Positions 34,945 to 44,881 of a stretch of DNA of 64,000 nt are shown one piece after another. Source of the stretch: Brevibacillus reuszeri (GTDB lineage Bacteria; Bacillota; Bacilli; Brevibacillales; Brevibacillaceae); assembly GCF_002897295.1 (NCBI RefSeq), contig NZ_BEXF01000001.1, positions 596,748 through 660,747 of the forward strand, given 5' to 3'. Numbering within the stretch: position 1 is the first letter of the stretch; the number at the start of each line of letters is the position of its first letter. The position numbers were made by a program, and so were the translations under genes. The notes below the pieces were generated by a model. The model saw only the letters and a list, made by a program, of their open reading frames with translations, had not been told where the DNA came from and made no database searches.

Positions 34945-36309
34945 ATGCACAGAACAAACGTTGTACGCTTCATGCTATGGGTGACGATGCTTGCGCTTTT
35001 TATCGCAGGCTGTCAGTCTCCTGCCGGCTCCGGAGGTAGTGCAAGCAGTGAACCAGTCAAAGAGAAGCCAGCTGCCTCTGAAAACAAGCAAGGCGATGTA
35101 CTCAAGCTGCTGATTCCGAGCTTTAACAATGAGACGGAGAAGCGTCAGTGGGACAAGGTCGTAAAGAAATTTGAGGAAATGAATCCTGGCGTGAAAATTG
35201 ATCTGGCAACGGGTGACACGAATACGGAATCAGGCAAGCTGACCACCATGCTGCAATCGGGTGTAACGCCGCCAGCTGCGATTTTGATGAACGCCGGCCC
35301 CGGACGTGTTCGTATTTTGTCCGATGTGGATCTGATCAAGCCGTTGAATGACTGGTACACGCAAAACGGATGGAAAGACAAGCTTCGTCCCTTTGCCTAC
35401 GACCTGATCTCCGGAAATGACAATTTGTATGAGCTGCCTCATACGATGGACGCAGTCTCGGTTTATTACAACAAGGACTTGTTTGAGCAAAATGGAATCG
35501 GGGTTCCGACTACAGCAGAAGAGTTTGTAAATGCCATGAAAAAGCTGCACGGCAAACAGATTACACCGATCATCGTTGGGGGGCGAACGCCGATCACAGT
35601 AGGAACCCTGTTCTCGCTCATCCTGCAATCCAGTGCGGGCAAGGATGCGGTAGCCGATCTGATCTACAGCGAGGCAAAGTGGAATGATCCCAAGTACGTG
35701 AAGGCGGCAGAGACCATGGCTGACTGGGCGAATCAAGGATATATCGGAAAAGAGTCCGTTTCGCTCAATCTCACAGACGCCAAATTCGCGATGCTCAATA
35801 AAAAGGCAGGCATGTTCATTTCCACGACACACATCATCTCGGATGTAGTGGACCAAAAGCTGGAGGGAAGCGTCGGTTCATTCACGATTCCTTCTTTAAT
35901 CGATACGAGTAAAACAAACCCGACAGGCGGACTTGGTTACACATGGGTAGTTCCAGCGAAGACAACGCAAACTGAGCTGGTAGAAAAGTGGATGAATTAC
36001 ATCGTATCCGAAGACTATGCCAAAGTCGTGCTAGGCGATCCGACGTATAACCTGATCCTTGCTTCCAAAGCGGCGATGAGTATTAAACCGGCAGGAAGCT
36101 TGCTGGCAGAAGCAATGAGCTCCATCGAGAAGGAATCAGGCTACAATCCCAGTGTGTTCATCGGCAGCGAGGCAAAGCAGGCGTATTATCAAAACCTGAC
36201 AGGCTTGATTGGCGGTCTTGTGAAGCCCAAGGACGCGATGGACAATATCGCGGCGGCGGCGGAAAAGGACGTTGCTGCCGGATACAAGCTGTCGAGGAAA
36301 TCCAATTAG
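34945..36309 (+). CDS. Sugar-type ABC transporter substrate-binding lipoprotein
   Basis: This 454-residue lipoprotein has lipobox FIAGC (Cys23), a Gly/Ser/Lys-rich linker and a family 1 extracellular binding domain (LLIPSFNNETEKRQWDKVVK, KLTTMLQSGVTPPAAILMNA, TMDAVSVYYNKDLFEQNGIG). It starts an operon divergent from the YesMN pair and delivers an unidentified carbohydrate-like compound to the two permeases that follow. No ATPase gene is present, so a shared MsmX-type ATPase elsewhere is expected. Confidence 0.92.
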   Translation: MHRTNVVRFMLWVTMLALFIAGCQSPAGSGGSASSEPVKEKPAASENKQGDVLKLLIPSFNNETEKRQWDKVVKKFEEMNPGVKIDLATGDTNTESGKLTTMLQSGVTPPAAILMNAGPGRVRILSDVDLIKPLNDWYTQNGWKDKLRPFAYDLISGNDNLYELPHTMDAVSVYYNKDLFEQNGIGVPTTAEEFVNAMKKLHGKQITPIIVGGRTPITVGTLFSLILQSSAGKDAVADLIYSEAKWNDPKYVKAAETMADWANQGYIGKESVSLNLTDAKFAMLNKKAGMFISTTHIISDVVDQKLEGSVGSFTIPSLIDTSKTNPTGGLGYTWVVPAKTTQTELVEKWMNYIVSEDYAKVVLGDPTYNLILASKAAMSIKPAGSLLAEAMSSIEKESGYNPSVFIGSEAKQAYYQNLTGLIGGLVKPKDAMDNIAAAAEKDVAAGYKLSRKSN

Positions 36310-36333
36310 CTTTCTTGGAAGGAGGGGGTTGGA

Positions 36334-37278
36334 ATGAACGCAGTAAACCCATCACCACTGGAAAGTGTGTTGGAAGTAAGAAGGACCTATTCTATCGAGC
36401 GGTGGAAGCAAACACTGAAGCGATGGATCGTCATCCTCTCATTTCTTTCTCCCGCGCTGATTTTATACGGAATGTTCATGCTCTACCCGATGTTCAATGC
36501 GATCCTCCTCAGCTTCTTTGACTGGAACGGCTCAGCACTGACGATGAATTTTGTCGGCATGGACAATTACGTAAATCTGGCGGGTGACACGGTCTTTCTC
36601 GCTTCACTCGGACACAACATTTTGTGGGTGGTGCTCAGTCTTCTGTTGGTCGTCGTACCTACGCTGGTGCTCGCTATATTGATTGGACAGGTGAAAAAAG
36701 GAAAGCTCTTTTTTCGCGCAGGCTTTTATCTCCCGTCTGTATTGTCACTAGCGGTAGTCGGTGTACTGTGGGCGAAAATCTACGATCCGGTCATGGGTCC
36801 AATCAATGTGTTTCTAGAAAAAATCGGTTGGACCTCGCTCGCGCATAACTGGCTGGGAGAAGAATGGACAGTGCTGCCAGCTCTCGTCATTACAGGTACA
36901 TGGGCCTTTTACGGATTTTACATGGTTCTGTACTTGGCTGGCCTGCAAAATATCGATTACACCGTCTACGAGGCTGCGGACATAGATGGTGCAGGGCCGA
37001 TCCGCAAATTTTGGTCCATTACTGTACCGAGTCTTCGCAACACGATGAACGTCGTGATTAGCATGGTAGTCGTCCACGCTTTCAAAGGCTTTGCCCTGAT
37101 CTGGGTCATGACTCAGGGCGGACCGTTTTACAAGAGTGAAGTGGTATCGACCTATGTATACAAATCGGCATTCAGTATGAACAAGGTCAGCTACGCTACA
37201 GCAGGCGGTGTCGTGTTGGGAGTGATTGTCATCTCACTGACGCTTCTGTTCAACTATTGGCGAGATCGGAGGGAGTAA
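36334..37278 (+). CDS. Sugar ABC transporter permease (MalF/UgpA type)
   Basis: This 314-residue protein has six helices with a typical CUT1 N-terminus (LSPALILYGMFMLYPMFNAI) and an EAA loop (EAADIDGAGPIRKFWSITVP). GGAGGGGG precedes ATG 36334. It forms the channel with the next gene product. Confidence 0.92.
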   Translation: MNAVNPSPLESVLEVRRTYSIERWKQTLKRWIVILSFLSPALILYGMFMLYPMFNAILLSFFDWNGSALTMNFVGMDNYVNLAGDTVFLASLGHNILWVVLSLLLVVVPTLVLAILIGQVKKGKLFFRAGFYLPSVLSLAVVGVLWAKIYDPVMGPINVFLEKIGWTSLAHNWLGEEWTVLPALVITGTWAFYGFYMVLYLAGLQNIDYTVYEAADIDGAGPIRKFWSITVPSLRNTMNVVISMVVVHAFKGFALIWVMTQGGPFYKSEVVSTYVYKSAFSMNKVSYATAGGVVLGVIVISLTLLFNYWRDRRE

Positions 37279-37281
37279 TCG

Positions 37282-38118
37282 ATGCGAGCACAGACCAATT
37301 CAATAGGAAAATCGCAGATGATGCTCTGGGTCTTCCTGCTTCTCCTGCTTACGATCATCGTCACACCGATACTGTGGGTAATTCTCGGAAGCTTCAAAAC
37401 AGCATTCGAAATTGCCAACTCACCGTTTGCTCTGCCGACTTCATGGAGCTTTGACAATCTCATTTCGGCCTGGCAGCTCGGCAATTTCCAGACGTATTTT
37501 TGGAACAGCGCCTTTATTACGATTGTCGGGATGATCATTGTATTTCTGGTCGCATGTCCTGCGGGCTACGCTTTTGCCCACATGAATTTTCGCGGCAGTC
37601 AGTTCTTGTTCTATCTCTTTTTGCTAGGGATGGCATTACCGGTTCAAGCCATTATTATCCCGGTGTTTTATCAGCTGAAATCGCTTGGATTAGTGGATAC
37701 TTTGTCAGGTGTCACGCTCGTATCAGTCAGCTTGGCGCTGCCGTTCTCGATTTTTTTGATGCGCAACACGTTCAAGGACATCCCGAAGGAGCTGCGTGAG
37801 TCGGCCTTCGTGGACGGTGCAGGAGAATGGAAAACGTATTTGCGCATCATGCTGCCGCTCGCAAAACCGGGTGTGGTTGCGCTCTTGGTCTTCACGTTCA
37901 TGAACATTTGGAATGATTTTTTATTGCCGCTTGTCCTCTTGATCTCGGATCACAACTACACAATTCCGCTTGGCCTCTTGGCTTTTCAGGGAGACAGCGG
38001 GGCCAACTACGGACTCATTTTTGCCGGCACGTTAATCAGCATGGTTCCCAGTATTGCTGTTTATGTGATTTTCCAACGCCAGTTCGTTGAGGGAATGTCA
38101 GCGGGCTCGGATAAATAA
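37282..38118 (+). CDS. Sugar ABC transporter permease (MalG/UgpE type)
   Basis: This 278-residue protein has six helices and the CUT1 second-permease pattern (TPILWVILGSFKTAFEI, ESAFVDGAGEWKTYLRIMLP as EAA loop, FMNIWNDFLLPLVLL). It starts 3 nt after the first permease. Confidence 0.93.
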   Translation: MRAQTNSIGKSQMMLWVFLLLLLTIIVTPILWVILGSFKTAFEIANSPFALPTSWSFDNLISAWQLGNFQTYFWNSAFITIVGMIIVFLVACPAGYAFAHMNFRGSQFLFYLFLLGMALPVQAIIIPVFYQLKSLGLVDTLSGVTLVSVSLALPFSIFLMRNTFKDIPKELRESAFVDGAGEWKTYLRIMLPLAKPGVVALLVFTFMNIWNDFLLPLVLLISDHNYTIPLGLLAFQGDSGANYGLIFAGTLISMVPSIAVYVIFQRQFVEGMSAGSDK

Positions 38119-38136
38119 CCCAAAAAGAAGGAGTGC

Positions 38137-38499
38137 ATGAAAATGGCAACGATTACAGACCTGAATCAGGAGAAGCACCTTTTACCGATGGAATGGGGAG
38201 CGATTCAATGGCTGTGCGGACAAGAGATTGATCCGCAGGCGGAGATGACGTTTGGAATGGTGTATATCAATGCGGGAGAGTCCAATCCCCGGCATGTACA
38301 CCCGAATTGCGAGGAAGTGATCTTCGTTTTGTCAGGTGAGTGTGATCATACACTCGGCGATGAAACCTTTCATTTGAAGCCAGGGATGATGCTGCGAATT
38401 CCGAGAAATGTACCGCATAACGCGACAGTGACGAGCTGGGAGCCGTGCCGCATGATTATCGCGTATTCCGCACCGGATCGGCAGACGATCGGAGAATAA
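38137..38499 (+). CDS. Cupin domain protein
   Basis: This 120-residue single-domain cupin has motif 1 (NPRHVHPNCEEVIFVLSGE) and motif 2 (LRIPRNVPHNATVTSWEP), with metal-binding His and Glu residues. In a sugar catabolic operon such proteins are often isomerases, dehydratases or binding proteins. The specific role is unknown. The start is ATG 38137 or ATG 38143. Confidence 0.85.
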   Translation: MKMATITDLNQEKHLLPMEWGAIQWLCGQEIDPQAEMTFGMVYINAGESNPRHVHPNCEEVIFVLSGECDHTLGDETFHLKPGMMLRIPRNVPHNATVTSWEPCRMIIAYSAPDRQTIGE

Positions 38500-38517
38500 A
38501 GAAAGGGGGGCAGTGTG

Positions 38518-39600
38518 ATGAGCGCAATCAAATTCAATTATGAGTATGACCGAAAAATTAGAGCAGGCTTTATCGGATGTGGTGCCCATGCTTTTCGGAA
38601 CGTGTATCCTACCTTCGATTATGCGCCCATTGATTTGGTCGCTGTATGTGATTTAAATGCCGAGCGTGCGGAAATTTATCGCCAGCGCTTTGGGGCAGAG
38701 CATATGTATACCGATTATCGGGAAATGATTCAGCGGGAAAAGCTGGATGCCGTCTTCGTCGTATTGAATTTTGACAAGGAAGGACGTCCCCTGTATCCCA
38801 AAATCGTGCCTGATCTGTTGCGGGCCGGGTTGCCTGTCTGGATGGAAAAGCCGGCTGCCTATACAGCCGAAGAGGTCGAGCAAATGCTGGAGGTGGAAGC
38901 CAAATCGGGTCAATTCGTCCTCGTGGCAAACAAGCGCTATTTTTATCCGACCTTTGTGCGGGCAAAGCAAATCATTGAGCGGGAAGCTTTTGGACAGCCG
39001 GTTTCCATCAATGGCCGTTATCAGCTTACGCTTAGTCCGTACCAGGAGGACATCGCCACACGGACAGGACTGCACTGGTTTTTAGACATTTGCCATCCGA
39101 TGTCAGGCATTCATTTCTTAATGGGCGAGGTCAAAGAAATGTGCTTCATCGATCATCAGCCCAGTGGAAACGTACAGGCGCTATTGCAATTCAAATCGGG
39201 TGCAATCGGCAATTTGCAGCTATCCTCAACACAGGCAGATACGAGTCCGCTGGAGCGCTTTGAAGTGATTGGCAACAAGCACAACCTCGTCATCGACAAC
39301 GCGATGCGGCTCATTTACTACAAGGGCTCCAAAGGCAGCGGCGAATACGGAAAGACGCCTATCTACATAGGAGACGACCCAACGGAAGGACCAATCCTGT
39401 GGGAGCCGGAGTTTTCACTCGGGCAGGTTTACAATAAAAATCTGTTCCTGCAGGGAATGGTCCAGAGTGTGAACCACTTCGCCAACGCAGTGCTGGAAGG
39501 CAAAAAGATCGAGCGCTCCACTCTGCATGATTCCTGGCATTTGACCAAAATTTTTGATGCCTTCAAAAAGCGTTCTGGACAATGGATTTCCATCCAATAA
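38518..39600 (+). CDS. Gfo/Idh/MocA family oxidoreductase
   Basis: This ~360-residue protein has an N-terminal Rossmann fold (RAGFIGCGAHAFRNVYPTF) and the family's catalytic-loop motif, here MEKPAAYTAEEVEQML with the EKP lysine. A C-terminal alpha/beta domain follows (GLHWFLDICHPMSGIHFLMG). Members oxidise sugars, inositols or sugar acids with NAD(P). AAAGGGGGG precedes ATG 38518. Confidence 0.9.
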   Translation: MSAIKFNYEYDRKIRAGFIGCGAHAFRNVYPTFDYAPIDLVAVCDLNAERAEIYRQRFGAEHMYTDYREMIQREKLDAVFVVLNFDKEGRPLYPKIVPDLLRAGLPVWMEKPAAYTAEEVEQMLEVEAKSGQFVLVANKRYFYPTFVRAKQIIEREAFGQPVSINGRYQLTLSPYQEDIATRTGLHWFLDICHPMSGIHFLMGEVKEMCFIDHQPSGNVQALLQFKSGAIGNLQLSSTQADTSPLERFEVIGNKHNLVIDNAMRLIYYKGSKGSGEYGKTPIYIGDDPTEGPILWEPEFSLGQVYNKNLFLQGMVQSVNHFANAVLEGKKIERSTLHDSWHLTKIFDAFKKRSGQWISIQ

Positions 39601-39628
39601 TCAGGCTTTAACGAAAGGGGATCTTCGC

Positions 39629-40540
39629 ATGAAATTCAGCGTCTTTACCGACATGTTGGGCACGGAGTCGTTTGAGGAGTCACTGCAATTGGCGGTGGAG
39701 CTGGGATTTTCCTATGTGGATGTCAGAGCCAAGCTGGACGGGGATACGATCGATACGATCAGTATGGAAAAGGCACAGGCGTGCAAGCAAAAGCTGGATC
39801 AATACAAGCTCCAGGTGGCCAGTGTGAGCTCATGGGCAGTGAATACATGCACATTCTCCGGTCCGCCGAAGTACGACAATTACGACGAGGCCCATCATAC
39901 TGCGATGCATGAGGTGCTTGGGCGATTGTTCGATCTAGCAGATATTTTCGATGCCCCTTATGTGCGAGTCTACTCCCTTTATCGACAGGAAGACTTCCAC
40001 ACACTAAGCGAAGAAGAGCGAGAAGAGCAATATCGCCATAATGCGAGCATTATGCGGAGACACGCTGAACACGCCTTGCAGCGAAATAAATATATAGTCG
40101 TGGAAAATGAGCCGCCGACCTTGACCAGCAATGCGGAGGAATTAGGCAAGCTGGTTGCATACGCCAACCATCCGCAGCTCAAGATCAATTGGGATATCAT
40201 CAACGGATGGCGTGCCCAAGAATATCCAACGGTGGAATCGTATAAGCATGTGAAAGGGCATGTGTGGCAAACACATCTCAAGGGTGCTTCCCGTCTCTCC
40301 AACTCGATTTCGGAGCATAATCCGCATGGAAGTTTTGGAAATTTCGCAATTGCCGGACAAGATGATTATGACCACAAGCCAGTCATCCAGGCGATTGCCA
40401 AATACGATCCCCAGGCGGTAATGACGATCGACACCCATTATCCGTCCTTTTATAAGCAGGATCAGATCGGTGAGGTGGAAGCGGTTAGACGTACGAAAGC
40501 ATTTTTCGAGTCTTTGATACCAAAAGGGGGCTGCTCATGA
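39629..40540 (+). CDS. Sugar phosphate isomerase/epimerase family TIM-barrel protein
   Basis: This 303-residue AP-endonuclease-2-like barrel shows motifs VVENEPPTLTSNAEELGKLV, LKINWDIINGWRAQE, VWQTHLKGAS and a late AVMTIDTHYP, which provide the metal ligands. The start is ATG 39629 after AAAGGGG. The frame reaches back into the previous gene. It probably isomerises or dehydrates the sugar-derived intermediate made by the neighbouring dehydrogenase. Confidence 0.87.
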   Translation: MKFSVFTDMLGTESFEESLQLAVELGFSYVDVRAKLDGDTIDTISMEKAQACKQKLDQYKLQVASVSSWAVNTCTFSGPPKYDNYDEAHHTAMHEVLGRLFDLADIFDAPYVRVYSLYRQEDFHTLSEEEREEQYRHNASIMRRHAEHALQRNKYIVVENEPPTLTSNAEELGKLVAYANHPQLKINWDIINGWRAQEYPTVESYKHVKGHVWQTHLKGASRLSNSISEHNPHGSFGNFAIAGQDDYDHKPVIQAIAKYDPQAVMTIDTHYPSFYKQDQIGEVEAVRRTKAFFESLIPKGGCS

Positions 40541-41784
40541 CTAAAAAAGCGGTACTGATTGGATCGTTGGATACAAAAGGTGCTGAATTTCGATTTGTGA
40601 GGGATGCGGTGGAATCTCTCGGCGTGCAGACGCTCGTCATTGACACTGGTGTTTTGGATGAGCCTGTTTTCGCCCCAGACATTACACGGGATGAGGTGGC
40701 GCTCGCGGGCGGGATGACGATTGAAGAATTGCAGGAACAGCGTGATCGGGGTACTGCCGTCAGGATTATGACAAAAGGGGCGGAGGAGGTAGTGCGCCGT
40801 CTGGTTGACGAAGGTATCGTCGGAGCAATTTTCGGGATGGGGGGAACAGCTGGAACAACGGTAGGGGCGGCAGCGATGAGAGCAGTGCCGATCGGAATTC
40901 CGAAATTGCTTGTATCGACGGTAGCTTCAGGAAATACGAGACCGTATGTGGGCGAAAAGGATGTCATGATGATGTACTCAGTCGTTGACATCGCCGGGTT
41001 AAATAAGCTCTCGTCGCGTATTTTGCGCAATGCCGCTTATGCGATTGCGGGAATGGTTGACGGAACGAGTCAGGAAAAGACCCAGCACGAAGAAAAACCG
41101 ATGATCGCAGCCACGATGTTTGGAGTAACAACTCCATGCGTGACAAAAGTAAGAGAGATGCTTGAACAAGAAGGCTATGATGTCCTCGTCTTTCACGCCA
41201 CTGGCACAGGTGGCATGGCGATGGAGGAGCTGGTCCGAGCTGGCTTTTTCGTGGCAGTCGCTGACATTACGACTACCGAATTGGCAGATGAGCTTGTGGG
41301 CGGCATTTTTAGTGCGGGCCCAAATCGTTTGCAGGCTGCTGGTCTTGCTGGAATTCCGCAAGTCATATCGGTTGGCGCGTTGGACATGGTGAATTTTGGC
41401 CCGCCAGAAACAGTGCCACCGCAATTTGCGGATCGTCGGTTTTACCAGCACAATCCGACCACCACGCTCATGAGGACGACCGTGGAGGAAAACCGGCAGC
41501 TTGGGAAAATATTGGCTGAGAGACTCAACCAAAGCAAAGCACCGACTGTCTTGGTCTTCCCAAAAGGCGGCGTCTCCCTTCTCGACAAGGCTTCGCAAGC
41601 TTTTGAAGGAATAGAGGAACGAAAAGCGTTGTACGATGCGATCAAGCTGCACCTGCGCAAGGACATTCCGTTTTTGGAGACAGACGAGGATATTAATGAT
41701 CCGGCAGTTTCAGAAATGATCGGGAACCAGCTGCTTGCCTTCGTTACCAAAGAAAAAGGAGGAGTGGATCATGTCCATCCGTAG
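40537..41784 (+). CDS. Tm-1-like ATP-binding domain protein (UPF0261)
   Basis: This 415-residue protein is of the Tm-1/UPF0261 family, named after the N-terminal part of the tomato Tm-1 resistance protein. Motifs are [60 protein letters not shown] and [15 protein letters not shown]. Its bacterial function is unestablished. It overlaps the upstream gene (ATGA) and is followed with overlap by the second Tm-1 half, so the two probably form a complex. Confidence 0.9.
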   Translation: MTKKAVLIGSLDTKGAEFRFVRDAVESLGVQTLVIDTGVLDEPVFAPDITRDEVALAGGMTIEELQEQRDRGTAVRIMTKGAEEVVRRLVDEGIVGAIFGMGGTAGTTVGAAAMRAVPIGIPKLLVSTVASGNTRPYVGEKDVMMMYSVVDIAGLNKLSSRILRNAAYAIAGMVDGTSQEKTQHEEKPMIAATMFGVTTPCVTKVREMLEQEGYDVLVFHATGTGGMAMEELVRAGFFVAVADITTTELADELVGGIFSAGPNRLQAAGLAGIPQVISVGALDMVNFGPPETVPPQFADRRFYQHNPTTTLMRTTVEENRQLGKILAERLNQSKAPTVLVFPKGGVSLLDKASQAFEGIEERKALYDAIKLHLRKDIPFLETDEDINDPAVSEMIGNQLLAFVTKEKGGVDHVHP

Positions 41785-42604
41785 AAGCGAAATTTTGCAA
41801 AGACTGCGTAATCAGGTAGCTGATAATCGAATTATCGTAGGTGCAGGAGCTGGAACCGGCCTGTCTGCCAAATGTGCAGAAGAAGGCGGAGCCGATTTGA
41901 TCATCATTTACAATTCAGGAAGATATCGAATGGCAGGAAGAGGCTCATTGGCTGGTCTGATGCCGTATGGAGATGCGAATCAGATCGTGGTGGAAATGGG
42001 AGGAGAGGTGCTGCCGATCGTGAAGGACACTCCTGTACTCGCCGGTGTGTGCGGGACAGACCCGTTTCGGCTTATGCCTGTGTATTTGAAGCAGCTCAAG
42101 GAAATGGGCTTTTCCGGCGTACAAAACTTCCCAACGGTGGGGCTGTGTGATGGCATGTTCAGACAGAACCTGGAAGAGACGGGGATGGGATATGATTTAG
42201 AAGTGGAAATGATTCGCAAAGCCCATGAGCTGGATCTTTTGACTACTCCTTACGTATTTAATGAAGAAGATGCGATGAAGATGGCTGATGCAGGCGCGGA
42301 TGTGCTGGTTGCGCACGTTGGCTTGACGACAAAAGGAACGATTGGAGCCCAGACTGCACTCACACTGGAAGAATCAGTCGATCTGGTACAGCGCATTCAT
42401 GATGCAGGAAAGTCTGTAAACCCGGACATTTTGGTCATTTGCCACGGCGGTCCCATCTCAGAATCAGAGGATGTCGAGTACGTCCTTTCCAAAACAAAAG
42501 GAGTCGTAGGGTTCTTCGGTGCTTCGAGTATCGAGCGATTGCCTACAGAAAAAGCGATTACAGAGCAGGTTCGTTCTTTCAAAGGCGTAAAGTCAGAGGT
42601 GTGA
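41771..42604 (+). CDS. Phosphoenolpyruvate hydrolase-like TIM-barrel protein (Tm-1 C-terminal half)
   Basis: This 277-residue protein shows [53 protein letters not shown] and [16 protein letters not shown]. This family forms the C-terminal half of eukaryotic Tm-1 fusion proteins and is often annotated as PEP hydrolase-like. The start is ATG 41771 after AAAAGGAGGAG, overlapping the previous gene by 14 nt. A strong terminator follows. Confidence 0.9.
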   Translation: MSIRRSEILQRLRNQVADNRIIVGAGAGTGLSAKCAEEGGADLIIIYNSGRYRMAGRGSLAGLMPYGDANQIVVEMGGEVLPIVKDTPVLAGVCGTDPFRLMPVYLKQLKEMGFSGVQNFPTVGLCDGMFRQNLEETGMGYDLEVEMIRKAHELDLLTTPYVFNEEDAMKMADAGADVLVAHVGLTTKGTIGAQTALTLEESVDLVQRIHDAGKSVNPDILVICHGGPISESEDVEYVLSKTKGVVGFFGASSIERLPTEKAITEQVRSFKGVKSEV

Positions 42605-42630
42605 TGCCTTACGATGTTCATAAAGGACGC

Positions 42631-42669
42631 AAGATGCGAGGTCATTTGATCTCGCATCTTTTTTATTTT
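42631..42669 (+). terminator. Rho-independent terminator of the Tm-1 operon
   Basis: AAGATGCGAG (42631-42640) pairs perfectly with CTCGCATCTT (42651-42660), followed by TTTTATTTT. Confidence 0.93.
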
Positions 42670-42763
42670 GCAGCAATTTCCTCAATGGGTCTTTATTCCG
42701 TAGTCTTTTAGAACTATGCTAAAGAGAGCAAATCATCGTTCAAACAGGGAGGGGCAGGCGGAA

Positions 42764-44881
42764 ATGCAGCAGCAGCCAATGATCAAGCAAACAATCATTT
42801 TCGCCTTTCTGATAGCCTACATGCTAACCTTTGTTGCCAGGGCAATGGCTTACGTCGAGCAGCCAGTCGCCAGGCAAGGCGTTATCGATTTGCGCGCGGT
42901 GAACTGGGACGAGCAGCAGTCCGTATCTTTAAATGGCGAGTGGACTTTTTATTGGAACCAGCTGCAGACCCCTGCCACCATACGAGAACAGGCACCATCC
43001 GCTCAGTCTAGCTACAAGCAAGTCCCGTCTACCTGGAAGGACGGGGCGGTCATTTATCAATCTTACCCCAATCATGGCTACGCTACCTATCGTCTCCTGC
43101 TTCAACTGCGAGAGGAAGATGTACATAAACGCTTTGCGATCTACATGCCGAGTGTCGCTACTGCCTATCAATTATGGATCAATGGCGAGCTGATGGAGAA
43201 GAACGGCGTTGTTGGCACGAGCAGAGAGCAGATGGTCCCCAAAAATTATACCAAGCTCATCCCTTTTCAATCTGATCGATCCCAAGTAGAGTTGGTTGTC
43301 CAAGTCTCGAATTTCGTTCAGCGAAAAGGAGGCTTGTGGGAGTCTATCACACTCGGACCCGTTGAAGAAATCATGCTGGAGCGCGATACAAAGGTTCTCT
43401 ATGAAAGTTTGATTGCCAGCTGCTTGTTTCTGATGGGAATCTATCATTTTGTATTGTACTTGGCGAGAAAAAGAGAGAAATCAAGTCTCTACTTTTCTGG
43501 TATGAGTATCGGTATCAGTATCCGGCTTCTTTTTTTGGGCGAGACACTCGCTGTACGCTATTTCCCGCAAATTCCGTGGGAGATCGGGGTCAAGCTGGAG
43601 TACCTTTGCGCCTCGGCATGTATGATGTTTCTCTCTTTGTTCGTTCATTCACAATACCCTCTTGAGTTCAATCGAACGATCCGTAACTGGCTAATTAAGC
43701 TCGGTAGTGTGCTCGTTCTCTTTGTCACGGTTACTCCTGCCTGGATATTCACCGAAGCGATTCTGATTAAAGAAATCTACTTATTGCTCTGCTATTGCTA
43801 TGTGCTGTACGTCTATGTGCACGCAGTGATTCGAAAAAGGCATGGCTCCCTGCTAAACGGGTTCGGCTTGATGCTCCTTTTTGTTGCCTCGATAAACGAA
43901 ATTTTGTTCTACGCAAACTTGTCTACCTTTGAAAATGGCGTAGCATTTAGTGTACTCGTCTTTTTGTTTACCCAAATGATCAATCTGTCTATGGCGTTTG
44001 CCAGATCATTCGATCAGGTTGAGAGGCTGTCGGAAGAACTGCGAAAGACCAACGAATCACTGGAGCAAAAAGTACAACAGCGAACACAAGCACTGGAAGG
44101 AAAAAACAAGGAGCTGCAAATGATGCAGGAGTCGCGGCGCAGACTGCTTTCCAATATTGCCCATGAGCTGGGGACTCCGCTCACTTCGATCCAGGGCTTT
44201 ATAAAGGCAATGATCGATGGTGTCGTGAAGCCGAATGATCCGAAGTACCTGAACATTCTCTATGAAAAAACAATATATTTGCATCAGATTATCAAGGACT
44301 TGTTCGAGCTCTCCAAAATAGAATCACGACAAATTCATTTCCATTTTCAGCCGATTCCGCTCATCTCCTATTTTCACAATCTGTATGAAAAGCATCTGCT
44401 AGATATGGAAAAAAAGGACCTGCATTTTGTCTGGGAGCTGGGCACGAGGATCGTTCCTGATGATAGGCTATGTATCATTGCTGATCCGCTTCGTGTCGAG
44501 CAGGTAGTGGTCAACCTGCTGACGAACGCGCAACGATATACGCCTACGGGAGGAACGATCAGTCTGAGGATAGACTCGGAGCTGGGACCAGATGGGACTG
44601 GAAGAGCCTTCGTGGAAGTAAGGGACACGGGACTGGGAATCGACGCGGAAAATCTTCCTTTTATCTTCGAACGATTTTTCAAAGTAAGCGATGCACGTAA
44701 AGCTAGAGCAGGAGGCGGAGTTGGGCTCGGACTGACTATTTCTAAAGAAATCATCCAATATCATCAGGGAGACATTTGGGTAGAAAGCACTTTAGGAGCA
44801 GGAAGTACATTTTCGTTTTCTTTGCCAGTCAAGCGAATGCAAACAACTACAGAGCCCATAGAGGAAGGGAGGGTACGGTAA
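42764..44881 (+). CDS. 7TM (DISM) sensor histidine kinase
   Basis: This 705-residue kinase has a signal/anchor helix (~8-30) and an extracellular beta-rich sensor (~45-215). Seven transmembrane helices (~225-425) of the 7TMR-DISM type follow, then a coiled coil (~430-465), HisKA with the phosphoacceptor His467 in SNIAHELGTPLTS, and an HATPase domain (VVNLLTNAQRYTPTGG, DTGLGIDAENLPFIFERFF). GGAGGGG precedes ATG 42764. Its partner response regulator directly downstream carries a frameshift, so signalling may be lost. Confidence 0.9.
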   Translation: MQQQPMIKQTIIFAFLIAYMLTFVARAMAYVEQPVARQGVIDLRAVNWDEQQSVSLNGEWTFYWNQLQTPATIREQAPSAQSSYKQVPSTWKDGAVIYQSYPNHGYATYRLLLQLREEDVHKRFAIYMPSVATAYQLWINGELMEKNGVVGTSREQMVPKNYTKLIPFQSDRSQVELVVQVSNFVQRKGGLWESITLGPVEEIMLERDTKVLYESLIASCLFLMGIYHFVLYLARKREKSSLYFSGMSIGISIRLLFLGETLAVRYFPQIPWEIGVKLEYLCASACMMFLSLFVHSQYPLEFNRTIRNWLIKLGSVLVLFVTVTPAWIFTEAILIKEIYLLLCYCYVLYVYVHAVIRKRHGSLLNGFGLMLLFVASINEILFYANLSTFENGVAFSVLVFLFTQMINLSMAFARSFDQVERLSEELRKTNESLEQKVQQRTQALEGKNKELQMMQESRRRLLSNIAHELGTPLTSIQGFIKAMIDGVVKPNDPKYLNILYEKTIYLHQIIKDLFELSKIESRQIHFHFQPIPLISYFHNLYEKHLLDMEKKDLHFVWELGTRIVPDDRLCIIADPLRVEQVVVNLLTNAQRYTPTGGTISLRIDSELGPDGTGRAFVEVRDTGLGIDAENLPFIFERFFKVSDARKARAGGGVGLGLTISKEIIQYHQGDIWVESTLGAGSTFSFSLPVKRMQTTTEPIEEGRVR

